27,855 bases of DNA from an uncultured Collinsella sp. Lineage in GTDB: Bacteria; Actinomycetota; Coriobacteriia; Coriobacteriales; Coriobacteriaceae. Shown in pieces: positions 7,606 through 14,177 of this stretch (within the stretch, counting starts at the first letter, position 1; each line of letters begins with the position of its first letter). The notes beneath the pieces were generated by a model. That model searched no databases. It was not told the DNA's origin and saw only the letters and a list, made by a program, of their open reading frames with translations. Where the stretch lies: contig CABQMF010000022.1 in assembly GCA_902465265.1 (NCBI GenBank), positions 1-27,855 of the forward strand, read 5' to 3'. The translations under genes and the position numbers were made by a program.

Positions 7606-9465
7606 ATGGCGATTCTTTTGGGATGCGATTCCGTCAGCCTAGAGTTTCCCACCAAGCATATTTTCGATAGCGTGACGCTCGGCGTGGGCGAGGGCGACCG
7701 CATTGGTATTGTCGGTAAAAACGGTGACGGCAAGTCGACGCTGCTGAGCGTGCTCGCCGGCACGCTGGAGCCCGATGACGGACGCGTGACGCACCGTCGC
7801 GGCACGACGATCGGTCTGCTCGGCCAAAAGGACAACCTGGTCGATACCGACACCGTGCATCATGCCGTTGTGGGCGACACACCCGAGTATGAGTGGGCGT
7901 CGAGTCCGCGTACGCGCCAGATTCTGGCTGGCCTCATCAGCGATGTGCCCTGGGAGGGCACGGTGGGCGAGCTTTCGGGCGGCCAGCGCCGTCGTGTGGA
8001 CCTCGCGCGCCTGCTGATCGGCGACTACGACGTGCTCATGCTCGATGAGCCCACCAACCACCTGGACATGCGCACCATCAACTGGCTCGCGCGTCACTTA
8101 AAGGCCCGCTGGCAGCGCGGCCAGGGCGCCATGCTCGTGGTCACGCACGACCGCTGGTTCTTGGACGAGGTCTGCACCAGTATGTGGGAGGTCCACGACG
8201 GCCAGGTCGACCCCTTCGAGGGCGGCTACTCCGCATACATCCTGCAGCGCGTGGAGCGCGATCGCATGGCCGCCGTTACCGAGGAGCGCCGCCGCAATAT
8301 GGCGCGCAAGGAGCTCGCGTGGCTGAGCCGCGGCGCCCAGGCTCGTTCCACCAAGCCCAAGTTTCGCGTGGATGCCGCTCGCGAACTGATTGCCGACGTG
8401 CCGCCCGTACGTGACGAGCTGGAGCTCAAGCGCCTGGCCGTGAGCCGCTTGGGCAAGCAGGTCATCGATGTGGTTGACGTGGACGCCGGCTATGCGGATA
8501 CCGATGGCGCACCCAAGCAGGTGCTTTCCGACGTGACCTGGCTCATTGGCGCGGGCGACCGCTATGGTCTTTTGGGCGAGAACGGCGCCGGCAAGTCGAC
8601 GCTGCTCGACGTAATCCAGGGCAAGATTGCGCCCCTGCGCGGCCGCGTGAAGATCGGCCAGACGGTACGCTTTGGCGTGCTGTCGCAGCAGCTCGAGGAG
8701 CTCGAGCCCTACATGGGCGACACGATCCGCGAGGTGCTCACCAACTATAAGAAGTACTACGTCATCGACGGCAAGGAGACTTCGCCCGAGAAGCTTTGCG
8801 AGCGCCTGGGCTTTACGACGCAGCAGCTCTGGAGCCGCATCCGCGATCTTTCGGGCGGCCAGCGCCGTCGCCTGTCGCTGCTGCTGACGATCCTGGACGA
8901 GCCCAACGTGCTCATCCTGGATGAGCCGGGCAACGACCTCGATACCGACATGCTGGCGATTGTCGAGGACCTGCTCGACGGCTGGCCGGGCACGCTGATC
9001 CTGGTGACGCACGACCGTTTCCTCATGGAGCGCGTGACCGACCAGCAGTGGGCGCTGCTCGACGGCCACTTGACGCATATGCCCGGCGGCGTCGACCAGT
9101 ACCTGCGCCTGTGCAACGCCACCGCCGAAGGCGAACCCGTGGGCGCGCCGAGCGCCAAGACCGGCACGTTCGACACCGGCGCCGCAGCGGTTGCGGCCGA
9201 GAAGCCCAAGACGAGCGGCCAGCCCAATGGCCTTTCCAACGCCGAGCGCCAGAAGCTCCGTCGCGAGGTGAGCTCGCTCGAGCGCAAGATGGAAACGCAG
9301 CGCGCCCGCGTGGAGGAGGCCGAGGCCGCCATGGCCCAGGTCGATCCCACCAACTACACGGCGCTCGGCGAGCAGCAGGCAAAGATCGACGAGGCCCACG
9401 CCGCCATGGACGAGCTGGAGATGGCGTGGCTCGAGGCGAGCGAAAAGCTCGAGGGCGAGGAGTAG
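7606..9465 (+). CDS. Uup-like ABC-F family ATPase
   Basis: A 619-residue soluble protein with two ABC domains and no membrane spans. ABC-F proteins act on the ribosome or, for Uup, have also been tied to DNA transactions. Domain 1 has GKNGDGKST, LSGGQRRRVDLARLL and VLMLDEPTNHLD. Domain 2 has GENGAGKST, LSGGQRRRLSLLLTI and VLILDEPGNDLD, where Gly replaces the usual Thr. After about residue 530 a flexible Ala-rich linker leads to a charged coiled coil (AERQKLRREVSSLERKMETQ onward) ending EKLEGEE, the Uup-type C-terminal domain. AAGGAG lies eight bases before the ATG at 7606, which rules out the long in-frame upstream extension through the repeat. The HAD gene follows after six bases. Confidence 0.92.
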   Translation: MAILLGCDSVSLEFPTKHIFDSVTLGVGEGDRIGIVGKNGDGKSTLLSVLAGTLEPDDGRVTHRRGTTIGLLGQKDNLVDTDTVHHAVVGDTPEYEWASSPRTRQILAGLISDVPWEGTVGELSGGQRRRVDLARLLIGDYDVLMLDEPTNHLDMRTINWLARHLKARWQRGQGAMLVVTHDRWFLDEVCTSMWEVHDGQVDPFEGGYSAYILQRVERDRMAAVTEERRRNMARKELAWLSRGAQARSTKPKFRVDAARELIADVPPVRDELELKRLAVSRLGKQVIDVVDVDAGYADTDGAPKQVLSDVTWLIGAGDRYGLLGENGAGKSTLLDVIQGKIAPLRGRVKIGQTVRFGVLSQQLEELEPYMGDTIREVLTNYKKYYVIDGKETSPEKLCERLGFTTQQLWSRIRDLSGGQRRRLSLLLTILDEPNVLILDEPGNDLDTDMLAIVEDLLDGWPGTLILVTHDRFLMERVTDQQWALLDGHLTHMPGGVDQYLRLCNATAEGEPVGAPSAKTGTFDTGAAAVAAEKPKTSGQPNGLSNAERQKLRREVSSLERKMETQRARVEEAEAAMAQVDPTNYTALGEQQAKIDEAHAAMDELEMAWLEASEKLEGEE

Positions 9466-9471
9466 ACGAGG

Positions 9472-10242
9472 ATGATCAAAGCTGCGTTTTTCGATATCGA
9501 CGGCACGCTGCTGAGCTTTAAGACGCACCGGATTCCGGCATCGGCGCAGCAGGTGCTCGACAGCTTTCATGAGCAGGGAATCGGATGCGTGATTGCTACG
9601 GGTCGTCCGACCTACCAGATGCCCGATTGGCTGTTCAACTTGGGTTGGGATGCGTACATTACGCTTTCGGGCCAGCACTGCTTTGATGCCGAGGGCGTCT
9701 ACCGTAGCTGCCCGATTGACCCGGACGACGTTGCGGTGATTGTGGACCAGGTGGCGCAGGGGCGCTATGACTCGCTGTGCATGCAGGGCGAGAACTCGTT
9801 TGTGAACCGCCTGTCCGAGCGCGTGGTGACTGCCGGCAGCAATGCGGGAATCGTCTACCACGAGGAGCCGTTTGACCATGCCTTCGATGCGCCGGTTTAC
9901 CAGTTCTGCGCCTTTGTGGACCCGGCTGACGAACATATCGTGACCGATGCGGTGTCGCATTCGCTCACTACGCGCTGGTGCGACCTGTTCTGCGATATTA
10001 TTCCTGCCAACGGCGGCAAGGACCTGGGCGTGGCGGCGACGCTGGAGCGCCTGGGCATCGACGCGAGCGAAGCGATCGCCTTTGGCGACGGCGAGAACGA
10101 CCTGTCAATGTTCTCGGCCGTGGGCACAAGTGTGGCAATGGGCAACGCGCAGGATACCGTAAAGGCCGCGGCGACCTACGTTACGACCGCCGTGGACGAT
10201 GACGGTATCTACAACGCCGCCAAGCACTTTGGGCTGCTATAG
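9472..10242 (+). CDS. Cof-type HAD family phosphatase
   Basis: A 256-residue HAD phosphatase of the Cof/YidA (type IIB) group, which dephosphorylate sugar phosphates and similar metabolites. Motif I is AAFFDIDGTLLS, motif II is IATGRPTYQ, the motif III lysine is in GGKDLGVAATLERLGI, and motif IV is AFGDGENDLSMF. The large C2 cap lies between motifs II and III. MGNAQDTVKAAATYVTTAVDDDGI is the normal C-terminal family signature. It starts six bases after the ABC-F stop, with GAGGAG from the end of that gene as the likely ribosome site, so the two are probably one transcript. The substrate is unknown. Confidence 0.93.
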   Translation: MIKAAFFDIDGTLLSFKTHRIPASAQQVLDSFHEQGIGCVIATGRPTYQMPDWLFNLGWDAYITLSGQHCFDAEGVYRSCPIDPDDVAVIVDQVAQGRYDSLCMQGENSFVNRLSERVVTAGSNAGIVYHEEPFDHAFDAPVYQFCAFVDPADEHIVTDAVSHSLTTRWCDLFCDIIPANGGKDLGVAATLERLGIDASEAIAFGDGENDLSMFSAVGTSVAMGNAQDTVKAAATYVTTAVDDDGIYNAAKHFGLL

Positions 10243-10255
10243 CTGAGGATTCGGC

Positions 10256-10310
10256 GCTTGGGGACGTTCCTTTTGTGCCGGCAGCTGGGGACACTTCTTG
10301 TACGCTGCGT
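10256..10310. repeat. GGGGAC-type intergenic repeat remnant
   Basis: Two related units lie side by side: TTGGGGACGTTCCTTTTGTG, then after GCCGGCAG the second, CTGGGGACACTTCTTGTACG. They share (T/C)TGGGGAC and the same T-rich follow-up. The GGGGAC core also occurs in the 35-bp palindromes at 7511 and 20135, so this is probably a relative or a decayed member of the same repeat class. Confidence 0.5.
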
Positions 10311-10350
10311 GCCGTGTCGCCCTGCTTGCCCCGCGAATTTTGTGAAACAC

Positions 10351-10431
10351 GGTTAACTTTTTAAACAACACAGTAAGACATGGGCAACTTTTGCGGTAAA
10401 GTAAGCCAAGGAAAGTATCCAAAGGCTAACT
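10351..10431 (+). promoter_or_regulatory. Control region of the DtxR-type gene, GGnnAACT boxes
   Basis: Three GGnnAACT octamers occur within 81 bases: GGTTAACT (10351-10358), GGGCAACT (10382-10389) and GGCTAACT (10424-10431). The middle one belongs to CATGGGCAACTTTTG (10379-10393), which matches 14 of 15 bases with the promoter of the metal exporter at 16758-16772. TTGCGG (10391-10396) follows at the place of the exporter's -35; another possible promoter is AAGACA - 16 bases - TAAAGT. Autoregulation by the encoded metalloregulator is inferred. Confidence 0.45.
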
Positions 10432-10455
10432 AGCAATCATCGCGAAAGGCGGCCC

Positions 10456-10845
10456 ATGGCCCTACGTGAATCTGGAGAAGACTATCTCGAATCTATTTAT
10501 GTGCTCTCGGAGCGCCAAGGCACGGTGCGCTCAATCGACGTCGCCGAATACCTAGGCGTAACCAAGGCGAGCGTCTCTAAAGCCATGGCGACGCTGGAGA
10601 ACAGCGGCTATGTCGAAATGGGCAAACGTGACGTTCATCTGACGGAGCGTGGTCTGGAGGTCGCTCGCCAAACGTGGGAGCGCCACTGCTTTTTCGTGCG
10701 GCTGCTCGAGGAAGCCGGTGTTTCGGCGGATGTCGCGTCGCAAGAGGGCTGCCACATGGAGCACTGCCTGAGTGAGGAGAGCTTCGAGAAGCTGAGGGCG
10801 ATGTTGGGACGGGAAGATGCGGCGGGCGCAACAACGGAAGCCTAA
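10456..10845 (+). CDS. DtxR/MntR family metal-dependent regulator (short form)
   Basis: A 129-residue metal-responsive repressor. The winged-helix domain fills residues 1-70 (EDYLESIYVLSERQGTVRSIDVAEYLGVTKASVSKAMATLENSGYV). The dimer and metal domain follows: RHCFFVRLLEEAGV supplies the family His, and EGCHMEHCLSEESFEKL matches the Cys-x-x-Glu-His ligand cluster of DtxR and MntR. It ends soon after that cluster, lacking the SH3-like domain of DtxR and part of the dimer helix of typical 140-150-residue MntR. GAAAGGCGG precedes the ATG. Fe2+ or Mn2+ sensing is likely but not decided by sequence. Its promoter motif is shared with the exporter gene at 16860, a candidate target. Confidence 0.9.
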   Translation: MALRESGEDYLESIYVLSERQGTVRSIDVAEYLGVTKASVSKAMATLENSGYVEMGKRDVHLTERGLEVARQTWERHCFFVRLLEEAGVSADVASQEGCHMEHCLSEESFEKLRAMLGREDAAGATTEA

Positions 10846-11061
10846 TTGACCCCCCCCGGGAGCGCGGAGTTCGCGCAAAGCGCGAACCAGCGAAAGGGGG
10901 ATAGGGGATTCGAACAACAACGAGTCCGACGCAGTCCAAAGTGGAGCATTCGGTGCGCGACGCCCGCCTTTCCGTTGCTCCGCAGGAGCGGGAAAGACGG
11001 GCCTCATGCGCGAGGACGTTTTCAAAACCAAGCCCGACCCCGGCCGGACAGCCCACGAACG
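10846..11061. other. Structured non-coding gap between convergent genes
   Basis: A 216-base gap with no credible gene. It holds a perfect hairpin GTTCGCGC-AAA-GCGCGAAC (10869-10887) and a larger imperfect one (10966-11006) whose arms are GCCCGCCTTTCC and GGAAAGACGGGC with inner pairing GCTCC / GGAGC. GGGATTCGAAC at 10905-10915 resembles the complement of a tRNA T-loop, but no tRNA can be folded. The hairpins may end the two convergent transcripts; the rest looks like a decayed or repetitive element. Confidence 0.5.
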
Positions 11062-13011
11062 CTACAGGTTCTTGACCCCCATCGCGCGCATGGCGTTCAG
11101 GATGGCGATGATCGCCACGCCTACGTCGCCGAACACGGCAAGCCACATATTGGCGATGCCCAGCGCTGCCAGCACCAGAATCAGCAGCTTAACGCCCAGT
11201 GCAAAGATGATGTTCTGCCAGACGATCGCCATGGTCTTGCGTGCCACGCGGATCGCACGGGAGATATTGGACGGCTTGTCATCCATCAGCACCACGTCGG
11301 CGGCCTCAATCGCGGCATCGGATCCCATGGCGCCCATGGCAATGCCCACATCGGCGCGGGTGAGCACGGGCGCGTCGTTGATGCCGTCGCCGACAAAGGT
11401 GAGCTTGCCCTTGCCGCTTTCGGCCGCGAGCAGCGCTTCAACACGCTCGACCTTGTCGCCCGGCAGCAGCTGCGCATGGAACTCGTCGAGGCCGAGCTGC
11501 TTGGCCACCGCAGCAGCCACTTCCTCGCGGTCGCCCGTGAGCATAACGGTGCGCTTGACGCCGGCGGCGTGCAGGTCGCGGATCGTCTGCTCGGCATCGG
11601 CCTTAACGGTGTCTGCAATCACGATGTGGCCGGCATACACGCCGTCCACGAGCACGTGGAGGATCGTGCCGACAACCTCACAGTCCGGTGCTTCAACGCC
11701 GGCCGCGGCGAGCATCTTGGCGTTGCCGACGACGACATGCTTGCCGTCGATGGTCGCCGACACGCCGTGGCCCGCGTCGTTGGCGGAGTCGCTCACGCGC
11801 TTGGGGTCGACCTCGCCCTGATAGGCGACGCGCACGGACTGCGCGATGGGGTGATCGGAGAACGACTCCGCAAGGGCTGCGACCTCAAGCAGCGACTGCT
11901 CGGTATAGCTGGCCTCGGGGTGCACCGCGACCACCGAGAATGTGCCGTTGGTGAGGGTGCCCGTCTTGTCAAAGACGACGGTGTCCACGTCAGCGAGCGT
12001 TTCGAGGTAGTTGGAGCCTTTGATGAGAACGCCCAGCTTGGACGCGCCGCCGATGCCGCCAAAGAAGCTCAGCGGCACGCTAATCACGAGCGCGCATGGG
12101 CAGCTGACGACCAGGAAGGTCAGGCCGCGCAGAATCCAGTCGGACCAGGCACCGGTGACCAGGCCGCCGCCAAGGGCGAGCACCGCGGCCGCGCCGGTGA
12201 CGGCGGGCGTGTAGACGCGGGCGAAGCGTGTGATGAAGTTCTCGGTGCGTGCCTTCTTTTCGCTGGCATTCTCCACGAGCTCCAGGACGCGCGCGACGGT
12301 GGACTCGCCAAAGGGCTTGGTGGTGCGCACGTGGATGAGGCCCGTCATGTTGATGCAGCCGCTGATAATATCGTCGCCGGACTTGGCGGGGCGGGGGACT
12401 GACTCGCCCGTGAGCGCGGCGGTGTCGAGCTGGGTTTCGCCCTCGACGATGACGCCGTCGATGGGCACGCGCTCGCCGGGCTTGACCACGATCACGGTGC
12501 CGACGGCGATGTCATCGGGAAAGACCTGTTCGAGTGTGCCGTCGGCTTGCTCGACGTTAGCGTAGTCGGGCGCGATGTCCATCATGGCGCTGATCGACTT
12601 GCGGCTCTTGCCCACGGCGTATGCCTGGAACAACTCGCCGACTTGGTAGAACAGCATGACGGCGGCGCCTTCGGCCATGTGCGGGTCGGTATCGGGGAAG
12701 AGCACCATGGCAAACGCACCGATGGTCGCGACTGCCATAAGGAAACTCTCGTCGAAGGCCTTGCCACGGCGGATGTTATTGAATGCCTTTTGCAGTACGT
12801 CGTAGCCGGCAATCAAAAACGGCACGAGGAACAGCACAAAGCTGGCGTAGATGTCGCCCGGGGTGCCGAATGCGGCGGCGAGGATGCCAAGCTCATCGAG
12901 GGCGTACACCACGGCAAAAATGCCCAGCGCTACCAGGATGCGGTTGCGCTTATGCTCGAGTGACTCTTTTTTCTTGCGCTTCTTTTTCTTCTTGGGGTCG
13001 GCGGTGGCCAT
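11062..13011 (-). CDS. P1B-type Zn/Cd/Pb-exporting ATPase lacking an HMA domain
   Basis: A 649-residue membrane ATPase expected to pump Zn2+, Cd2+ or Pb2+ out of the cell. The metal-site motif SCPCALVIS is at residues 303-311, the phosphorylated Asp at 348 (DKTGTLTNG), TGES at 201-204, SDHP at 385-388 and GDGINDAP at 541-548. In the last spans Lys608 (ALGVKLL) and Asp629 (VFGDVG) match the Zn/Cd (P1B-2, ZntA/CadA) class rather than the copper class. The N-terminus is a Lys-rich tail (PKKKKKRKKK) followed at once by the first span: no CxxC domain is fused, unlike most ZntA/CadA. A separate CxxC protein is encoded just upstream. AAGGA lies eight bases before the ATG at 13011. It has its own ArsR operator. 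Confidence 0.95.
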   Translation of the reverse strand: MATADPKKKKKRKKKESLEHKRNRILVALGIFAVVYALDELGILAAAFGTPGDIYASFVLFLVPFLIAGYDVLQKAFNNIRRGKAFDESFLMAVATIGAFAMVLFPDTDPHMAEGAAVMLFYQVGELFQAYAVGKSRKSISAMMDIAPDYANVEQADGTLEQVFPDDIAVGTVIVVKPGERVPIDGVIVEGETQLDTAALTGESVPRPAKSGDDIISGCINMTGLIHVRTTKPFGESTVARVLELVENASEKKARTENFITRFARVYTPAVTGAAAVLALGGGLVTGAWSDWILRGLTFLVVSCPCALVISVPLSFFGGIGGASKLGVLIKGSNYLETLADVDTVVFDKTGTLTNGTFSVVAVHPEASYTEQSLLEVAALAESFSDHPIAQSVRVAYQGEVDPKRVSDSANDAGHGVSATIDGKHVVVGNAKMLAAAGVEAPDCEVVGTILHVLVDGVYAGHIVIADTVKADAEQTIRDLHAAGVKRTVMLTGDREEVAAAVAKQLGLDEFHAQLLPGDKVERVEALLAAESGKGKLTFVGDGINDAPVLTRADVGIAMGAMGSDAAIEAADVVLMDDKPSNISRAIRVARKTMAIVWQNIIFALGVKLLILVLAALGIANMWLAVFGDVGVAIIAILNAMRAMGVKNL

Positions 13012-13034
13012 GACTCGTATCCTTCCATTTGAAT

Positions 13035-13056
13035 GTATGAACACTCGCTCATATAA
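13035..13056 (-). promoter_or_regulatory. ArsR-type operator O3 and probable ATPase promoter
   Basis: GTATGA-N8-TCATAT matches the two operators at 13774 and 13809 in 17 of 20 bases. On the minus strand TTATAT (13056-13051) could be a -10, with TTGCCG (13080-13075) as -35 at an 18-base spacing. It lies 24 bases upstream of the ATPase start, so the pump can be derepressed separately from arsR. Confidence 0.75.
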
Positions 13057-13067
13057 TTTTGCGGGCA

Positions 13068-13090
13068 AAGGCCGCGGCAAGCGCGGCCTT
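13068..13090 (-). terminator. Hairpin between HMA gene and ATPase gene
   Basis: A perfect nine-base stem AAGGCCGCG / CGCGGCCTT with a five-base loop, 22 bases after the HMA stop. Only a short T-run follows on the minus strand, so it may be a weak terminator or attenuator that lowers readthrough from arsR-HMA into the ATPase gene. It overlaps the proposed -35 of the ATPase promoter. Confidence 0.5.
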
Positions 13091-13111
13091 GCAGGTTGGC
13101 GTAAGCCTGGG

Positions 13112-13330
13112 CTAGAGAATAATCTCGCAGTCCGGCTCGGCGTCGGCGGTAAACTCTACAACGCGGTTGAGCACTTCGTCGAACTCGGCGTCATCGGCCT
13201 CGAGCGTCAATTTCTGGGTCATAAAGTTGACGGACACGGATTTGACGCCCTCGAGTTTGGCCAGCTCGTCCTGAAGCTCGCGCGCACAGTTGGCGCAGTC
13301 GATCTCGTCGAGCTTAAACTGCTTTTTCAT
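13112..13330 (-). CDS. Free-standing heavy-metal-associated (HMA) domain protein
   Basis: A 72-residue ferredoxin-like metal-binding protein. IDCANCARELQDEL (residues 10-23) carries the CxxC metal site in the DCANCA form known from the N-terminal domains of CadA and ZntA. LEGVKSVSVNFMTQKLTLEAD gives the usual beta-strand pattern. AAAGGA lies seven bases before the ATG. It sits between arsR (63-base gap) and the ATPase gene (100-base gap), all on one strand. Because the ATPase has no HMA domain, this protein probably supplies that part in trans, handing metal to the pump or sensing cytoplasmic load. A copper chaperone (CopZ) is less likely given the zinc-type pump. Confidence 0.9.
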   Translation of the reverse strand: MKKQFKLDEIDCANCARELQDELAKLEGVKSVSVNFMTQKLTLEADDAEFDEVLNRVVEFTADAEPDCEIIL

Positions 13331-13393
13331 GGTGGGTTCCTTTCCCTGTGTTTGCGACCTGGGTGCTGGCCGCGTTGGTACCGTGGCTGGTTG

Positions 13394-13759
13394 CTATTCG
13401 CAGATATGGCTCATGCCCTGGTTGAGCATGGTGTAGACATGATCGTCGGCAAGCGAGTAGAGGATGTTGCGGCCGTCGCGGCGGAACTTGACCAGGTGCG
13501 ACTGCTTAAGTGTGCGCAGCTGGTGCGATACTGCCGACTGCGAGGTTGCGGTCGCCTCGGCGATGTCGGCCACGCAGAGCTCGCGTCCCATGAGGGCATA
13601 GAGAATCTTGATGCGTGTGGTGTCGCTGAAGACCTTGAACAGATCAGCCAAGTCGTACAGCAACTCCTCGTCGGGAAGGTCCTCGGGCGAGCAGGTGGTG
13701 GGGATTACGGGCTCGGTGGCCTCGATGTCAGTCTTTGTTTCATCAGCGTGGTCGCTCAT
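13394..13759 (-). CDS. ArsR/SmtB family metal sensor repressor
   Basis: A 121-residue winged-helix repressor. DTTRIKILYALMGRELCVADIAEATATSQSAVSHQLRTLKQSHLVKFRRDGRNILYSL is the ArsR core. ELCVAD (60-65) is the alpha-3 metal motif of CadC and SmtB. The C-terminus, Asp105-x-His107-x10-His118-x2-Glu121, is an exact alpha-5 zinc site as in SmtB and CzrA. Cys23 in the N-terminal arm may add a CadC-like ligand. Zinc, perhaps also cadmium or lead, should therefore release it from DNA. AAAGGA lies seven bases before the ATG. Its promoter holds two copies of the operator that is also found before the ATPase gene. Confidence 0.95.
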   Translation of the reverse strand: MSDHADETKTDIEATEPVIPTTCSPEDLPDEELLYDLADLFKVFSDTTRIKILYALMGRELCVADIAEATATSQSAVSHQLRTLKQSHLVKFRRDGRNILYSLADDHVYTMLNQGMSHICE

Positions 13760-13772
13760 TGCAACATCCTTT

Positions 13773-13795
13773 CATATGAACATGCGCTCATATAA
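13773..13795. promoter_or_regulatory. ArsR operator O1
   Basis: The core ATATGA-N8-TCATAT (13774-13793) is the usual ArsR/SmtB dyad form. The 23 bases are the exact inverted copy of O2 at 13807-13829, separated from it by 11 bases. O1 lies just downstream of the expected arsR transcription start and upstream of the ribosome site. Confidence 0.85.
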
Positions 13796-13805
13796 CTTAC
13801 TTCCG

Positions 13806-13833
13806 ATTATATGAGCGCATGTTCATATGTCAA
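13806..13833 (-). promoter_or_regulatory. arsR promoter with embedded operator O2
   Basis: On the minus strand TTGACA (13833-13828) and TATAAT (13811-13806) are both perfect sigma-70 consensus hexamers with a 16-base spacer. Operator O2 (13807-13829) fills the spacer and overlaps both hexamers, so bound repressor would block polymerase directly. Confidence 0.9.
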
Positions 13834-14177
13834 TAACGTTCAGGTAATTCGTCGTACAAAATGATGAGGAAAAGCGGACGAGATCCCGGACTAAGCGGTT
13901 TTGATTAGCGATACCGGGGTGGGTGCCCCTGCGCCGTGCAAAAATCGGAGTATTCTGCAACGATAGGGGTCTGTTAATCTATTTCAGGCCAAATAATGTA
14001 GTCCAAGAGTCATCTTAGGGTGTTAAACCGATGAGTTCTTCCTCAAATGTTGCCAAACGTTGCCGTTCTATAGCGATTCTGCTTCTTACTTGAATCAACT
14101 TGTGGGTGTTGGAAGTCCGACCCTGCTGAATACTCGCAATTTTGCACGTCGCTAGGGTACCCACCTTGTTAGTCGGC
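13834..14177. other. Gap between arsR control region and nuclease-like gene
   Basis: A 344-base stretch, lower in G+C than the genes to its left. No gene is supported: a minus-strand frame runs from 14419 to 14015, but most of it lies inside the nuclease gene and it has no start of its own. An imperfect palindrome TGCAAAAATCGGAGTATTCT plus GCA lies near 13937-13959. Nothing else is recognised. Confidence 0.4.

Noticed and set aside
8098..9960. A 620-codon minus-strand open frame opposite the ABC-F and HAD genes.
   Set aside because: Antisense shadow in high-GC DNA; both + strand products have complete family motifs.
10905..10915. GGGATTCGAAC, which read on the minus strand looks like a tRNA T-loop (GTTCGAATCCC).
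   Set aside because: The bases on either side cannot form the five-pair T-stem and no acceptor, D or anticodon stem could be found.
10846..12402. A 518-codon + strand open frame across the convergent gap and the ATPase gene.
   Set aside because: The ATPase on the minus strand has every catalytic motif; the + frame is compositionally odd and has no ribosome site.
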